NCBI GenBank assembly: GCA_000063505.1
Contig: CT971583.1
Span: 372,001-436,000 of the forward strand
Direction: 5' to 3'
DNA length: 64,000 nt
From: Synechococcus sp. WH 7803
Lineage (GTDB): Bacteria; Cyanobacteriota; Cyanobacteriia; PCC-6307; Cyanobiaceae
Made by a program: the position numbers and the translations under genes. Every line of letters begins with the position of its first letter. The stretch's first letter is position 1. The notes beneath the pieces were generated by a model, which was not told the DNA's origin, did no database searches, and was given only the letters and a program-made list of their open reading frames with translations. Of this stretch, positions 17,887-30,800 are shown one piece after another.

Positions 17887-20751
17887 TTGACCGTCTCCCT
17901 GAATACAGAGCTCCAGGCAGTGCCGTTCGATGCGCTCGTGGATGCGGGCATCAACCGGCCCGCTCGCTATATCGGCCATGAGCTTGGGGTTGTTCCCCGG
18001 GACTGGACCGGAGCACAGGTCCGTTGGGCACTCACCTACCCCGAGGTTTACGAGGTCGGAGCCAGCAACCTCGGCCACATCATTCTCTATTCGATCCTCA
18101 ATGCCGTTCCTGGCCAGGTGTGTGATCGGGCTTATTTGCCAGCATCCGACCTCGCGCAGCGCTTAACAGAGAAGGATCAGGCGTTGTTCGGGGTGGAGAG
18201 CCGCTGGCCTCTGAACAGCTTCGACATCCTTGGATTCAGCCTGAGTTACGAGCTTGGTGCCACCAACATCCTCGAGATGCTGGCCTTGTGTCATGTGCCG
18301 ATCCGCGCGCACGACCGTGGAGACCTTCCCCTGAATGCTCCGGGCGCTCCGCCGCTGATTTTCGCCGGAGGGCCAACAGCCACGAGCAATCCGGAGCCCT
18401 ATGCCCCGTTCTTCGATTTCATCGCCCTCGGCGATGGTGAGGAGCTCCTCCCCGAAATCGGATTGGTGGTGGCTCAGGCCAAGGCCGATGGACTGACCCG
18501 TTCTCAACTGCTGCGGGATCTGGCCCAGGTGCCCGGGGTCTACGTGCCATCTCTTTATGAAACGGGTGAGGACGGCATCACCCTGCAGCCGATTGATGCG
18601 GACCTGCCCCAGCGCCTCCTGCGCCGGGTGGCCACACCGATGCCCCACTACGCCATGGGCCTGGTCCCACACGTGGAGACGGTGCATGACCGACTCACGG
18701 TGGAAATTCGCCGCGGCTGCACCCGTGGCTGCCGTTTCTGTCAGCCGGGGATGCTCACACGCCCTGCACGGGATGTGGAGCCGGAAGCGGTGATTGAGGC
18801 AGTGGAAGCCGGAATGGAGCGCACCGGATACAGCGATTTTTCGCTGCTGTCTCTCAGCTGCAGCGACTACCTCGCCTTGCCGGCTGTGGGGGTCGAGCTG
18901 CGCAACCGCTTGGCCGACCGCAACGTCACGCTTCAGCTACCCAGCCAGCGGGTGGACCGCTTCGATGAGGACATCGCCCACATCCTTGGGGGCGCCAGGC
19001 AGGCCGGGCTCACCTTCGCCCCTGAGGCCGGGACCCAGCGGCTGCGCGACATCGTGAACAAGGGTCTGACCGATGAGGACCTGCTGCAGGGCATCCGCAC
19101 AGCGATGCAGAACGGTTACCGCAAGGTGAAGCTCTATTTCATGATCGGGCTGCCGGGTGAGACCGATGCGGATGTGCTCGGCATCGCCGAAACCTGTCGG
19201 ATGCTTCAGGACTGTTGCCGGGATCTCGGTCGCCTCAGTCTCAACATCACAATCAGCAACTTCACGCCCAAGCCGCACACGCCGTTCCAATGGCACAGCG
19301 TTTCCACGGAGGAGTTCCTGCGCCGTCAGCAGCTGCTGCGGGACGCCGGGCGCCGGTTGCGCGGGGTGCGATTCAATTTCACGGATGTTCGCCTCTCGGC
19401 CATGGAGGATTTCGTGGGCCGCGGAGACCGTCGCTTGGCACCGGTGATCGAAGCAGCCTGGCGTGCGGGGGCAGGAATGGATGCCTGGTTCGAAGCGCTT
19501 GATCGCACGTATGAGGCTTGGACCGGAGCCATCGCTGCAGCCGGGCTGGCGGGGCGCTACCGAGACATGGAGCTCGGGAGCTGGAGTGCGGTGGCTGCGC
19601 TTGAGCGGCACGATCTGCAGGCGTTCTGCCGTCAGCCACTTCCCTGGGATCACATCGACAGCGGAATCGAGAAGCAGTGGCTTGCCGATGATCTCCAGCA
19701 AGCGCTAGCCGCCACAGTTGTTCCTGACTGTTCCTTCGAGGGCTGCAGCAGCTGCGGGGTCTGTGGTCCTGATCTGGGGCACAACGTTGTGGTGCCGCCT
19801 CCATCGGTTCCTGAAGCGCGGCCTCAACGTGCTCCGGCCAGTGAGCGCATCTGCAGGATCCGTTTCCGCTTCAGCAAAACCGGTGCCATGGCTTTGTTGA
19901 GTCACCTCGACCTGGTGCGTCTGTTTGAGAGAGCACTGCGCCGATCAGGGCTGCCGGTGAGCTTCACGGGAGGATTCCATCCCCTGCCCCGCTTGCAGTT
20001 GGCACTGGCGCTTCCTCTTGGTGTCGAGGCCGAGGGTGAGTGGATGGATCTGGAATTCACTGAATCGGTGGACCCTCAAGTCGCTCAGGAGTCCTGGCAG
20101 GCCCGGTTGCCGCCTGGGCTGCGGCTCCTGTCTGCGGAAGAGGTTCCTGTCTCGTCTCCGAGCCTTTCCCAAAGGATTGTGTTCAGCCGCTGGTGCTTCA
20201 CGTTGCGTGCGCAGTCCAGCGCCGATTGGGAGGGCGCGATCGCCCAGATGCTCGGCGCCGAAGAACTGATCTGGGAAGACACCGATAAGAAAGGACGACC
20301 TCGGCGTCGTGACGTCAGATCTTTGCTGAAGACCCTGCGCCTGATCTCTGGCGATGGTGCCGATGCAACCCTGTCAGCCAGGCTGGAGCTGATCGCTGCT
20401 GTGGATGAACAGGGGCGCAGTCTCAAACCCGCCCAGCTCTGCCATTGGCTGTCTGAGCGACTGGGGGCAAGAGCTGGTGCTCTCGCAAGTGCGGCGAATG
20501 GAGTTGGGGCTCCGGCGGTGCTAAATTTCATTCAGAACGGCACATCAAGGGTTTACGCCACAGATCCGTTCCGGTCTTCTTGTCCAGATTCGTTGGTACG
20601 AGAGGTCCATCGCCTCTTGTTCAATCGCGTCTTCACGTCGATTGTTCTGAAAGGAGTGATTCACTCCGCATCATTTCAGCCTTCGGGCTTCTCTCTCCAA
20701 TTCCCTTCCGTGCGGTGCGCTGTTCAGTCCACCGATCGGCTTCTGTCCTGA
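17887..20751 (+). CDS. Radical SAM (TIGR03960-like) and DUF2344 fusion protein
   Basis: 954 residues in one chain. The first ~600 match a radical SAM family with an N-terminal cobalamin-type domain ([32 protein letters not shown]) and the cluster motif at Cys278, Cys282 and Cys285. After a Cys-rich linker, [13 protein letters not shown] near residue 617, comes a DUF2344 domain starting [20 protein letters not shown]. The family is usually found upstream of ribonuclease E/G genes, as here, 21 bases before rne, suggesting a role in RNA metabolism or rRNA/tRNA modification; no reaction is proven. TTG at 17887 is the first usable start. The extreme C-terminus is not conserved-looking. Confidence 0.88.
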   Translation: MTVSLNTELQAVPFDALVDAGINRPARYIGHELGVVPRDWTGAQVRWALTYPEVYEVGASNLGHIILYSILNAVPGQVCDRAYLPASDLAQRLTEKDQALFGVESRWPLNSFDILGFSLSYELGATNILEMLALCHVPIRAHDRGDLPLNAPGAPPLIFAGGPTATSNPEPYAPFFDFIALGDGEELLPEIGLVVAQAKADGLTRSQLLRDLAQVPGVYVPSLYETGEDGITLQPIDADLPQRLLRRVATPMPHYAMGLVPHVETVHDRLTVEIRRGCTRGCRFCQPGMLTRPARDVEPEAVIEAVEAGMERTGYSDFSLLSLSCSDYLALPAVGVELRNRLADRNVTLQLPSQRVDRFDEDIAHILGGARQAGLTFAPEAGTQRLRDIVNKGLTDEDLLQGIRTAMQNGYRKVKLYFMIGLPGETDADVLGIAETCRMLQDCCRDLGRLSLNITISNFTPKPHTPFQWHSVSTEEFLRRQQLLRDAGRRLRGVRFNFTDVRLSAMEDFVGRGDRRLAPVIEAAWRAGAGMDAWFEALDRTYEAWTGAIAAAGLAGRYRDMELGSWSAVAALERHDLQAFCRQPLPWDHIDSGIEKQWLADDLQQALAATVVPDCSFEGCSSCGVCGPDLGHNVVVPPPSVPEARPQRAPASERICRIRFRFSKTGAMALLSHLDLVRLFERALRRSGLPVSFTGGFHPLPRLQLALALPLGVEAEGEWMDLEFTESVDPQVAQESWQARLPPGLRLLSAEEVPVSSPSLSQRIVFSRWCFTLRAQSSADWEGAIAQMLGAEELIWEDTDKKGRPRRRDVRSLLKTLRLISGDGADATLSARLELIAAVDEQGRSLKPAQLCHWLSERLGARAGALASAANGVGAPAVLNFIQNGTSRVYATDPFRSSCPDSLVREVHRLLFNRVFTSIVLKGVIHSASFQPSGFSLQFPSVRCAVQSTDRLLS

Positions 20752-20772
20752 CGGGCGTCGTCAGTTCTGTTT

Positions 20773-22713
20773 ATGCCCCAGCAAATTGTCATCGCTGAAC
20801 AGCTGCGCATCGCAGCGGTTCTGACTGATGACCGCGTCGATGAGCTGATCGTGGCCCAGGGCCGTTATCAGATTGGTGATGTTTACCTCGGCACGGTTGA
20901 AAATGTGCTGCCGGGTATTGATGCTGCGTTCGTCAATATCGGTGAAAGTGAAAAAAATGGTTTCATCCACGTCACCGATCTAGGTCCTCTCCGCCTCAAG
21001 AAAGGTGCTGCCGGCATCACTGAATTGCTCGAGCCTCGCCAAAAGGTGCTCGTGCAGGTGATGAAGGAGCCGACCGGCACCAAAGGTCCCAGGCTCACAG
21101 GAAATTTGGCCCTGCCAGGGCGGTACCTCGTGCTGCAGCCCAGTGGCCAGGGGGTGAACATCTCTCGGCGCATCAGTTCGGAAGGCGAGCGCAACCGCCT
21201 GCGTGCCCTTGGGGTGCTCGTCAAACCACCCGGCGCGGGTTTGCTGATTCGCACCGAAGCCGAAGAGGTGAGCGAAGAACTCCTGATCGATGATCTGGAG
21301 TCTCTGCTGCGTCAGTGGGAAGCCATCCAGAAGGCTGCAGAAACGGCCTCACCCCCGGTGCTTCTCAATCGCGATGAGGATTTCATCCACCGAATCCTGC
21401 GTGATCACACCGACCCAGAGCTCAGCCGCGTGGTTGTCGATGATCCAACCGCCGTCGAGAGAGTGAGTGGATTTCTCGGCGGGGATGGGGCGCACGTCAG
21501 TGTCGAAGCCCACAGCGAGCCCGATGAGCTCCTCGAGCATTTCAAGGTCAATGCAGCCATCCGCGATGCCCTGAAGCCCAGGGTTGATCTTCCGTCTGGC
21601 GGCTACGTGATCATCGAACCCACCGAGGCGCTCACGGTCATCGACGTGAACTCGGGTTCCTTCACCCGCTCGGCGAATGCCAGGGAAACGGTGCTTTGGA
21701 CCAACTGTGAGGCAGCTGTTGAAATTGCACGGCAGCTCAAGCTGCGCAATATCGGTGGCGTGATCATCGTCGACTTCATCGACATGGATTCCCGTCGTGA
21801 CCAGCTTCAGCTTCTGGAGCACTTCACCACGGCGATCCGTGACGATTCGGCCCGTCCCCAGATTGCCCAGCTCACCGAGTTGGGCCTGGTGGAGTTGACC
21901 CGCAAGCGCCAGGGTCAAAACATCTACGAATTGTTTGGCCGTGCCTGTCCCAGCTGTGGCGGTCTTGGCCACGTCGCTGTTCTGCCCGGTAAAGATCTGC
22001 TCCAGCCTCTTGCCACGGCGACGGGGCTGGTCCGGTCGGCTGCATCAGCGCGCGCTGATGCCTCTGGGGCCACGGAGTCAGCCAATGGCCGTCGTCGGCG
22101 AGGTGGCCGCGGACGGCCTCAGGTCAGTGCGGAGAGTCCGGTCCTCGAGGAAGGCTTGGAGCTCGGTGTGTCCGGAGAATCGTCCAGTGACGCCATCGAG
22201 CCAGCACCGGCGAATCGGCGCCAGGATCCTGAATTGGTGGCTGTTCCCATGGATGAGGAACAGGAAAAGGTGTATGGCTGGCTTGGTTTGAACCCTGTGC
22301 TGCTTCTCGACCCGCCGCCAGCCCAGGACAATCTTCTGGTTCGCGTGGTTCGCCCTGGGGAAGACGCGGACGCCGTTCTCGAAGAAGCCCGGCAGCAGAT
22401 GGCAGCCTCATCAGGCCGGCGTCGGCGCCGCGGTGCTCGCGGTGGCCGGGGTGCTGGCAGCAAGAGCGGACAGGGTCCTGCTGGGGGCACGACAGCCGCC
22501 GATGCCGAGGTGCAGGCTCCGCCTCCCATGGAGTCGCCGCTGTTGGTTGAGATCACGCCCCTTGAGGTGGTTCCAGTCCCAGAGGCGTCCGCCTCTCCTC
22601 CTCCAGTGGAGGCCGAGCCCTCGCCCAGTGAGGCGCTGCACCAGTCCAGCAGCGAGGGAGCTGAAGAGCGGCCCGGCCGTCGTCGTCGGCGCTCATCGGC
22701 CACGGCAGGGTGA
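20773..22713 (+). CDS. rne: Ribonuclease E
   Basis: The 646-residue endonuclease cleaves AU-rich single-stranded RNA in mRNA decay and rRNA processing. It has an S1 domain (about 35-115), the catalytic region with [12 protein letters not shown] and [11 protein letters not shown] carrying the metal-binding Asp residues, and the zinc-link CPSC at 392-395. The C-terminal third is low-complexity with [15 protein letters not shown] and a terminal Arg run, GRRRRRSSA. In cyanobacteria an RRRRRRSSA-like nonapeptide is reported to bind polynucleotide phosphorylase. The end overlaps rnhB by 4 bases (GTGA). Confidence 0.95.
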   Translation: MPQQIVIAEQLRIAAVLTDDRVDELIVAQGRYQIGDVYLGTVENVLPGIDAAFVNIGESEKNGFIHVTDLGPLRLKKGAAGITELLEPRQKVLVQVMKEPTGTKGPRLTGNLALPGRYLVLQPSGQGVNISRRISSEGERNRLRALGVLVKPPGAGLLIRTEAEEVSEELLIDDLESLLRQWEAIQKAAETASPPVLLNRDEDFIHRILRDHTDPELSRVVVDDPTAVERVSGFLGGDGAHVSVEAHSEPDELLEHFKVNAAIRDALKPRVDLPSGGYVIIEPTEALTVIDVNSGSFTRSANARETVLWTNCEAAVEIARQLKLRNIGGVIIVDFIDMDSRRDQLQLLEHFTTAIRDDSARPQIAQLTELGLVELTRKRQGQNIYELFGRACPSCGGLGHVAVLPGKDLLQPLATATGLVRSAASARADASGATESANGRRRRGGRGRPQVSAESPVLEEGLELGVSGESSSDAIEPAPANRRQDPELVAVPMDEEQEKVYGWLGLNPVLLLDPPPAQDNLLVRVVRPGEDADAVLEEARQQMAASSGRRRRRGARGGRGAGSKSGQGPAGGTTAADAEVQAPPPMESPLLVEITPLEVVPVPEASASPPPVEAEPSPSEALHQSSSEGAEERPGRRRRRSSATAG

Positions 22714-23294
22714 CCGTCGGTGTCGATGAGGTGGGCCGGGGCTGTCTGTTCGGGCCAGTGTTTGCAGCAGCGGTCAGCCTCACGGGCGCGGCAGATGCTG
22801 AGCTCACAGCGCTGGGGCTGACCGACAGCAAGGCCCTGTCCGCCAAACGGCGGGCTGATCTCGTGCCCCACATCCAAGCGAAGGCTTCGGCCTGGGCTCT
22901 GGGCCAGGGATCAGCAAGGGAAATTGATGCCCATGGCATCCGGGTGGCCACGGAACTGGCCATGCTCAGGGCCCTACAGAAGTTGCCGATCCAGCCCGAA
23001 CTTGTGCTTGTGGATGGCGTTCTGCCGTTGCGCCTCTGGCCAGGGGCTCAGCGCACGATTGTGCGCGGTGACAGCCAGGAGGCCTCGATCGCTGCTGCCA
23101 GCGTTTTGGCGAAAGTGGCCCGCGACGGGCTGATGTGCCGCTTGGCCGAACGCTTTCCTGAGTACGGCTTTGAACGTCACGCTGGCTATGGCACTGCACT
23201 GCACCGCCAGGCTCTGATCACGTCCGGCCCCACGGCATTGCATCGGAAGTCTTTTTTAACTCGGTTGTTCCCCAGGGATGATGGTCTGCGTTGA
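22710..23294 (+). CDS. rnhB: Ribonuclease HII
   Basis: RNase HII removes ribonucleotides and RNA primers from DNA. The 194-residue protein begins [15 protein letters not shown] with the DEVGRG catalytic Asp-Glu pair, then [12 protein letters not shown], and the later [12 protein letters not shown] with the conserved Asp, and [11 protein letters not shown]. The GTG start overlaps the rne stop as GTGA. Shorter than E. coli RnhB only by an N-terminal extension. It overlaps the convergent DUF1997 gene by 39 bases. Confidence 0.95.
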   Translation: MTVGVDEVGRGCLFGPVFAAAVSLTGAADAELTALGLTDSKALSAKRRADLVPHIQAKASAWALGQGSAREIDAHGIRVATELAMLRALQKLPIQPELVLVDGVLPLRLWPGAQRTIVRGDSQEASIAAASVLAKVARDGLMCRLAERFPEYGFERHAGYGTALHRQALITSGPTALHRKSFLTRLFPRDDGLR

Positions 23295-23825
23295 TGGTGT
23301 GTTTTGGCCCTCTCGGGCATGTCGGCACCAGTCTTGAAAGTCGTTGACCAGTTGGCGGCCGACTCTGCCTTTGATCGTGATCAGGATGCCGTTGAGGATC
23401 GATTCACCCGTACTTTCTAAAACCCGCTTGGGAATCAGTCGCAGCAGCGGGGGCTGGCTGACATTCACAGCAAGCGTTGCCTCTCCCTGGAGCCCGCGAT
23501 CCGTCGCTTCCAGCGATGCTTCGAGGGTGAGTTGGAAGTCATCCACCAGACCCACACCCTCAATCGTTGCATCTGTGGCCTTGATGCTGAGGACGCCTTC
23601 ACTGAGTCCGACGGCTAAGGAAACGACCGGTCGCACCTGCAGTTGAAACACCTGGAGTGTGGTGACTGTGTAGGTGTAAGTCCCGTCTCCTGTTTTCGAA
23701 AGCTGCTGAGGATCGAGCAGAGCTTTGATCACGCGGTCCTGTTCCTGGAGGTAAGCCCTGAGGAGCGCGCTCTGGGCCACGACCGGAAGATCGAGCTTTT
23801 GACTGGCGTTGAAGGCCAGAGCCAT
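23256..23825 (-). CDS. DUF1997 family protein
   Basis: 189 residues. The pattern [15 protein letters not shown] followed by alternating beta strands ([42 protein letters not shown]) matches the cyanobacterial and plastid DUF1997 family. Function is unknown; the fold is probably a lipid- or hydrophobe-binding beta/helix-grip type, which is inference. It is divergent from pheA with 51 bases between, and its 3' end lies over the end of rnhB. Confidence 0.85.
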   Translation of the reverse strand: MALAFNASQKLDLPVVAQSALLRAYLQEQDRVIKALLDPQQLSKTGDGTYTYTVTTLQVFQLQVRPVVSLAVGLSEGVLSIKATDATIEGVGLVDDFQLTLEASLEATDRGLQGEATLAVNVSQPPLLRLIPKRVLESTGESILNGILITIKGRVGRQLVNDFQDWCRHAREGQNTPSTQTIIPGEQPS

Positions 23826-23876
23826 GGACCTTCTGCTGACGCGGCATGATCCTATCGATGCAAGGGACGGTCATTC

Positions 23877-24716
23877 ATGCCGATGCGCTTGGCCTTTCTG
23901 GGGCCCGAGGGAACCTACGGAGAACGGGCGGCAAGGGAGATGCTCACCCTTGAAGGCATCCCCGATGGAGAGCTGGTGGCCTGCACCGGATTGCGCGCGG
24001 TTGTGGAGCATGTGGCTGACGGCCGTTGCGATGGTGCTGTGGTTCCAGTTGAGAATTCAGTGGAGGGCGGGGTGACCGCCAGCCTCGATGCCCTCTGGTC
24101 GCATCGGGATCTCTCCATTCGCAGAGCCGTGGTGCTGCCGATTCGCCATGCCCTGCTCAGCAGCGGATCGCTGCAGGACATCAAGGAAGTACTGTCCCAT
24201 CCTCAGGCCTTGGCGCAATGCAGCGGCTGGCTTGCCACCCATCTACCAGGAGCCTTGCAGCTCCCTACCAGCTCAACGGCTGAAGCCGCGCGCATGGTGC
24301 GAGGGAGCCGCTTCCGTGCAGCGATTGCTGATCGCGCCGTTGGCGAACGCCTGGAGTTGCAGCAGCTTGCCTTTCCTGTGAATGATGTGGCTGCGAACTG
24401 CACCCGCTTTCTCCTTCTCCAACGGGGCAAACGCTTGCGCGAGGGAGATGTGGCCAGCCTTGCCTTTTCGTTGCATCGCAATGCGCCTGGAGCGCTGATC
24501 GAGGCGCTCCAGGCCATTGCCGGGCTCGGACTGAACATGAGTCGGATCGAATCACGCCCCTCGAAGCGGGAGCTCGGTGAATATGTGTTCTTCGTGGATG
24601 TGGAGCTGCCCAAGGGAAAGGCTTCCGAGATTCTTGATGCACTCGAGGCCCACCTCCAACCGCTGTGTGAGCATCTGTCCCAGTTCGGTGCCTATCCGAG
24701 TTCTGATCTGACCTGA
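23877..24716 (+). CDS. pheA: Prephenate dehydratase
   Basis: PheA decarboxylates and dehydrates prephenate to phenylpyruvate for phenylalanine synthesis. The 279-residue protein starts MRLAFLGPEGTYGERAARE and has VVPVENSVEGGV, AAIADRAVGERL and DVAANCTRFLLLQ of the catalytic domain. A C-terminal ACT domain contains the regulatory ESRPSKRELGEYVFFVD, which binds phenylalanine for feedback inhibition. It is monofunctional, with no chorismate mutase part. The end overlaps the convergent methyltransferase by 25 bases. Confidence 0.95.
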   Translation: MPMRLAFLGPEGTYGERAAREMLTLEGIPDGELVACTGLRAVVEHVADGRCDGAVVPVENSVEGGVTASLDALWSHRDLSIRRAVVLPIRHALLSSGSLQDIKEVLSHPQALAQCSGWLATHLPGALQLPTSSTAEAARMVRGSRFRAAIADRAVGERLELQQLAFPVNDVAANCTRFLLLQRGKRLREGDVASLAFSLHRNAPGALIEALQAIAGLGLNMSRIESRPSKRELGEYVFFVDVELPKGKASEILDALEAHLQPLCEHLSQFGAYPSSDLT

Positions 24717-25657
24717 TCGTTGGCGAGGCGAAACACACCGAATTGCATCATTCCCCGGGCAAAGGCCCAGCGCATCAACAACAGGGTTGGTGTTTCGCGC
24801 AACCCCTGAACGATGGCTGATGGACCGAGTCGCAGCACTGCTGCGGGGCGTCGCAGGCCTTCCAGAATCGAATCGTTCCAGGAGGGCAGCGTGGCTTGAT
24901 TCCAATTGGCCACTGCGATCGGACCTTTGGAATAAGCACTGGTTTCCAGGTTGTGCTGCAGGCCACGGATGCTGGCGAACTCAGGGTGCGCCCATTGCGT
25001 GAGCAGCTGATGCATCACCCAACGTTCTCGACCGTTCAATGGGCCATCCACAGGATCCCGACGATTCCAATCCGCGACGGCCAGCAGTCCGCCAGGGCGG
25101 AGCATGCGCAGCAGTTCATCGGCGTAGCGCTGTTTGTCCGGCATGTGCGGACCGGCTTCCACACTCCAAACCGCATCAAACCCCCCATCGTCCAGTGCCA
25201 GATCAAGGGCATCCATCACGGCGAATCGGCAGGTCATTCCCTCCGGTGTGAGTTCGGTGGCCCGACGGATCTGTGCTGGGCTGATGCTCACTCCGAGAAC
25301 GTCAAAGCCGTAATCCCTGGCAAGAATTCTGGCGCTGCCGCCGATGCCACAGCCCACATCCAGCACCTTCGCGCCAGGTGGTAACTGATCCAAACCACTC
25401 CAGCGCACCAATTCATGAACGAAATCAGCCTTGGCTCGCCGGAAATCCTTGCTGCGGGGGGGAGCCCCGTAGTGACCGAGATGCACATGCTCACCCCAGA
25501 GGGTTTCAAGAAGCCTGTCCTCCGTCCATGCGTCGTACGCCGAAGCCACACTCTCGCTTGAGAGGTAAGCGCGATTGCGGCGAGTCCACAGCGCGTAGGC
25601 ACCAACGGCAGCGGCAGCGCCAATCGCTGCTGGTCCGAAAAAAGCAGGCAGGGGCAT
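24692..25657 (-). CDS. MPBQ/MSBQ methyltransferase (plastoquinone/tocopherol synthesis)
   Basis: This 321-residue membrane-anchored SAM methyltransferase resembles Synechocystis Sll0418, which methylates 2-methyl-6-phytyl- and solanesyl-benzoquinol. Shared segments are SSESVASAYDAWTEDRLLE, WGEHVHLGHYG, the SAM motif VLDVGCGIGGSARILA at 98-113, and VWSVEAGPHMPDK. One N-terminal transmembrane helix spans residues 5-24. The ATG shares one base with the stop of the upstream LON-domain gene (TGATG), implying coupling. Products are essential photosynthetic quinones. Confidence 0.93.
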   Translation of the reverse strand: MPLPAFFGPAAIGAAAAVGAYALWTRRNRAYLSSESVASAYDAWTEDRLLETLWGEHVHLGHYGAPPRSKDFRRAKADFVHELVRWSGLDQLPPGAKVLDVGCGIGGSARILARDYGFDVLGVSISPAQIRRATELTPEGMTCRFAVMDALDLALDDGGFDAVWSVEAGPHMPDKQRYADELLRMLRPGGLLAVADWNRRDPVDGPLNGRERWVMHQLLTQWAHPEFASIRGLQHNLETSAYSKGPIAVANWNQATLPSWNDSILEGLRRPAAVLRLGPSAIVQGLRETPTLLLMRWAFARGMMQFGVFRLANDQVRSELG

Positions 25658-26319
25658 CAGTCGTTATCCGAATTGGAAGACGACAGGGTGTCGCGTAAGA
25701 CAGTGCGAGCTGCGAGTTGACGGCGCGTCTCGTCCAGCATGCTGAACTCCTGTTCAAGCCTGCTGCGCGTGCTGGTGAGCTCTAGCAGTTCCTGTTGTTG
25801 ATCGGCGACAGGTCCGCCCAGGTGGGCGCCAATCCAGAAGGACAGTTCTCTGGGAAGGTCGGGCAGATCTTCAGGCAGTGCAGTCGGAGAATCTGTGAGC
25901 TTGCCCGTGAGCTCGACGACATCTTTCAAGGCTGACGCCACCGACTCCTTCAAAGTGTGGAGCGACGCCATATCTTCAACCGGATCGTCCTCGATCCAAC
26001 TGACCATGGCGGAACGGAACGGTGTGTCGCGGGTCACGTTCAGAACCCGAAAGCGCTGTTGGCCCAGCGTGACGATGTTGCTGCGTCCATCGTCACCGGT
26101 TTGATGCTGGATCACTTCGGCACAGCAGCCGATGGAAGCCATGCTCTGGCTGCGGGGATCCCAGCGGACGATACCGAAGCGTCTGTCAGTCTCCAGAACG
26201 CTTTGAAGCATCATCCGATAACGGGATTCAAAAATGTGCAACGGCAGCACATCACTCGGAAAGAGCACGACATCCGGCAGAGGGAAAAGAGGAAGTTCTC
26301 TGACGGACAGGTCAGCCAC
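25657..26319 (-). CDS. LON peptidase N-terminal-domain protein
   Basis: 220 residues comprising only the Lon substrate-binding (PUA-like) domain, with no ATPase or protease part. Signature segments are LFPLPDVVLFPSDVLPLHIFESRYRMM and GIVRWDP, then IGCCAEV and a helical C-terminal half. The function of stand-alone LON-domain proteins is unsettled; a role in protein quality control is a guess. GTG start at 26319. It lies between rpsJ and the MPBQ methyltransferase on the same strand, overlapping the latter by one base. Confidence 0.88.
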   Translation of the reverse strand: MADLSVRELPLFPLPDVVLFPSDVLPLHIFESRYRMMLQSVLETDRRFGIVRWDPRSQSMASIGCCAEVIQHQTGDDGRSNIVTLGQQRFRVLNVTRDTPFRSAMVSWIEDDPVEDMASLHTLKESVASALKDVVELTGKLTDSPTALPEDLPDLPRELSFWIGAHLGGPVADQQQELLELTSTRSRLEQEFSMLDETRRQLAARTVLRDTLSSSNSDND

Positions 26320-26375
26320 GCATGCATCAATCGGGCCATTGATCTTAGGAAGCTGACCGGTTGATCGAGCTGTCT

Positions 26376-26696
26376 TCAGAGCTTCACTTCGATATCAACG
26401 CCACTGGGCAGATCCAGTTTCATCAGGGCGTCGATGGTTTTTGCCGAAGGGCTGTAGATGTCGATGATGCGCCGATGGGTACGGGTCTCGAAGTGCTCGC
26501 GGGAATCCTTGTCCACGTGAGGAGAGCGCAGTACGCAGTAAATCTTGCGCTTGGTGGGCAGAGGGATGGGGCCGATGGCAGTCGCTGCCGTGGTGTCGGC
26601 CGTTTCAATAATCTTGTCGCAAGAGAGATCAAGCATGCGGCGGTCAAACGCCTTGAGACGGATGCGAATCTTCTGCTGAGCGATGGCAGTTGACAT
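26376..26696 (-). CDS. rpsJ: 30S ribosomal protein S10
   Basis: S10 of the small subunit head, 106 residues of normal length, with [16 protein letters not shown] near the start, [29 protein letters not shown] and the C-terminal [11 protein letters not shown]. In cyanobacteria rpsJ follows tufA; here a terminator lies between them. The LON-domain gene follows 56 bases downstream. Confidence 0.97.
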   Translation of the reverse strand: MSTAIAQQKIRIRLKAFDRRMLDLSCDKIIETADTTAATAIGPIPLPTKRKIYCVLRSPHVDKDSREHFETRTHRRIIDIYSPSAKTIDALMKLDLPSGVDIEVKL

Positions 26697-26794
26697 GAAG
26701 CGCTTTGGAATCTCCTGAGGAGATCACGAGAGGTGGATTGTCGAGGTGCAGTTCAGCTGGTGTGAAAACAAGCTGATGCCATTCAAAAAGATTA

Positions 26795-26826
26795 GGGGAT
26801 GACCCGACCGCGGTCGGGTCATCCCC
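26795..26826 (-). terminator. Perfect palindromic terminator after tufA
   Basis: A 32-base perfect palindrome with 16-bp arms (GGGGATGACCCGACCG and its complement, no loop base), followed on the minus strand by TAATCTTTTTG. It lies 18 bases after the tufA stop. Confidence 0.88.
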
Positions 26827-26844
26827 AAGGAGACGAGCTCTAGA

Positions 26845-28044
26845 TCACTCGATGATCTTGGAAACCACGCCTGCACCGATGGTGCGGCCGCCTTCGCGGA
26901 TGGCGAAACGCATTCCCTGTTCGATGGCCACCGGGCAGATCAGCTCGCCGGTCATCTTGATGCGGTCACCAGGCATCACCATTTCCACATCGCTGCCGTC
27001 GTCAGCAGTGAAGGCGGTGATCTGGCCGGTCACATCCGTTGTACGGATGTAGAACTGCGGGCGATAGCCAGCGAAGAACGGGGTGTGGCGACCACCCTCT
27101 TCCTTCTTCAGCACATACACCTCACCCTCAAACTTGGTGTGGGGGGTGATGGAGCCTGGCTTCACCAGCACCATGCCGCGCTCGATGTCTTCCTTCTGGA
27201 TGCCGCGAAGCAGAAGGCCGACGTTGTCTCCGGCCATGCCCTCGTCGAGCAGTTTGCGGAACATCTCAACACCGGTGACGGTGGTCTTGCGGGTGTCTTT
27301 GATGCCGACGATTTCGATCTCTTCGCCAACTTTGACGATGCCGCGCTCGATACGACCCGTGGCCACGGTGCCACGACCGGTGATCGAGAAGACATCCTCG
27401 ATCGCCATCAGGAAAGGCTTGTCAACCTCGCGCTCAGGCTCGGGGATGTTGGCATCGACAGCTTGCATGAGCTCATCGATCTTGGCTTCCCACTCGGCTT
27501 CTCCTTCGATGGCCTTCAGACCAGAGACCTGAACCACGGGGATGTCGTCGCCGGGGAAGTCATAGCTGGAGAGCAGTTCACGGATCTCCATCTCCACCAG
27601 TTCGATGATCTCTTCGTCATCGACCATGTCGCACTTGTTCAGTGCCACCACCAGCGCGGGAACGCCCACCTGCTTGGCCAGGAGGATGTGCTCCTTGGTC
27701 TGGGCCATGGGGCCGTCGGTTGCGGCACACACCAGGATTGCGCCGTCCATCTGGGCGGCACCGGTGATCATGTTCTTCACATAGTCCGCGTGACCGGGGC
27801 AGTCCACGTGGGCGTAGTGACGGGTGTCGGTTTCGTATTCGACGTGAGCGGTATTGATGGTGATGCCGCGCTCGCGCTCCTCTGGGGCGCCATCGATGTC
27901 GGCGTAATCCTGAACCTTGGCCTGACCTTTCTTGGCCAGCACATTGGTGATCGCGGCGGTGAGGGTGGTTTTGCCGTGGTCAACGTGGCCGATGGTGCCG
28001 ATGTTGACGTGAGGCTTGTTCCTTTCAAACTTCTCGCGTGCCAT
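26845..28044 (-). CDS. tufA: Elongation factor Tu
   Basis: EF-Tu carries aminoacyl-tRNA to the ribosome. The 399-residue protein has the G1 motif GHVDHGKT at about 19-26, DCPGH (G3) and NKCD (G4), and the C-terminal beta domains with [24 protein letters not shown]. Length is standard. It follows fusA after 42 bases in the str operon and ends before the strong palindromic terminator. Confidence 0.98.
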   Translation of the reverse strand: MAREKFERNKPHVNIGTIGHVDHGKTTLTAAITNVLAKKGQAKVQDYADIDGAPEERERGITINTAHVEYETDTRHYAHVDCPGHADYVKNMITGAAQMDGAILVCAATDGPMAQTKEHILLAKQVGVPALVVALNKCDMVDDEEIIELVEMEIRELLSSYDFPGDDIPVVQVSGLKAIEGEAEWEAKIDELMQAVDANIPEPEREVDKPFLMAIEDVFSITGRGTVATGRIERGIVKVGEEIEIVGIKDTRKTTVTGVEMFRKLLDEGMAGDNVGLLLRGIQKEDIERGMVLVKPGSITPHTKFEGEVYVLKKEEGGRHTPFFAGYRPQFYIRTTDVTGQITAFTADDGSDVEMVMPGDRIKMTGELICPVAIEQGMRFAIREGGRTIGAGVVSKIIE

Positions 28045-28086
28045 TTTTGTAAAGAATCGAGGGTGTGGATTAGGGGAGTTTAGAGA

Positions 28087-30162
<2,076 letters not shown>

Positions 30163-30248
30163 AGGAAACTCCGGGGTGGGGCGTTAAAAGGCGGGTGAGA
30201 CTCTACAGGTCAGCCCCCGGCCAATGAGGCCGTCAGGGCAACCTCAAA

Positions 30249-30719
30249 TCAGTAGCGGTAGTGAGCGAAGGCTTTATTGGCTTCGGCCATCTTGTGCGTT
30301 TCTTCGCGCTTGCGAACAGCGCTGCCAGCCTCGTTGGCGGCATCCATCAGCTCACCGGCCAGCTTCTGGGCCATGCTGCGGCCGTTGCGCGCACGCGAGA
30401 AGCTCACCAGCCAGCGCAAGGCCATGGCGGTGCCCCGTTCCTGACGAACTTCCATCGGCACCTGGTAGGTGGCGCCACCCACGCGACGGGCGCGCACCTC
30501 CACGAGGGGCGTGGCGTTTTTGACAGCGGTTTCGAACAGTTCGATTGGGTCACCACCAGTGCGCTCGCCAATCAAGCTGAAGGCATCGGACAGGATGCGT
30601 TGCGCCGTGGACTTTTTGCCGTGCTTCATGAGCCTGGCGACAAGCATCGTGGCCAGGCGGTTGTTGAACTGAGGATCCGGGAGAACCGGACGCTTGACGG
30701 CGGCATTACGGCGTGACAT
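30249..30719 (-). CDS. rpsG: 30S ribosomal protein S7
   Basis: S7 nucleates assembly of the 30S head and binds 16S rRNA. The 156-residue protein starts [20 protein letters not shown] and contains [20 protein letters not shown] and the C-terminal helix ending [12 protein letters not shown]. Normal length. It follows rpsL after 81 bases and precedes fusA by 86 bases. Confidence 0.98.
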   Translation of the reverse strand: MSRRNAAVKRPVLPDPQFNNRLATMLVARLMKHGKKSTAQRILSDAFSLIGERTGGDPIELFETAVKNATPLVEVRARRVGGATYQVPMEVRQERGTAMALRWLVSFSRARNGRSMAQKLAGELMDAANEAGSAVRKREETHKMAEANKAFAHYRY

Positions 30720-30800
30720 GGACTGTCAGTGGGGGAGAACGATGAATGGTGGTGGGATTGAACGGGTGAGCAGGCGATCCAATCAATGGATCGCTCCACA

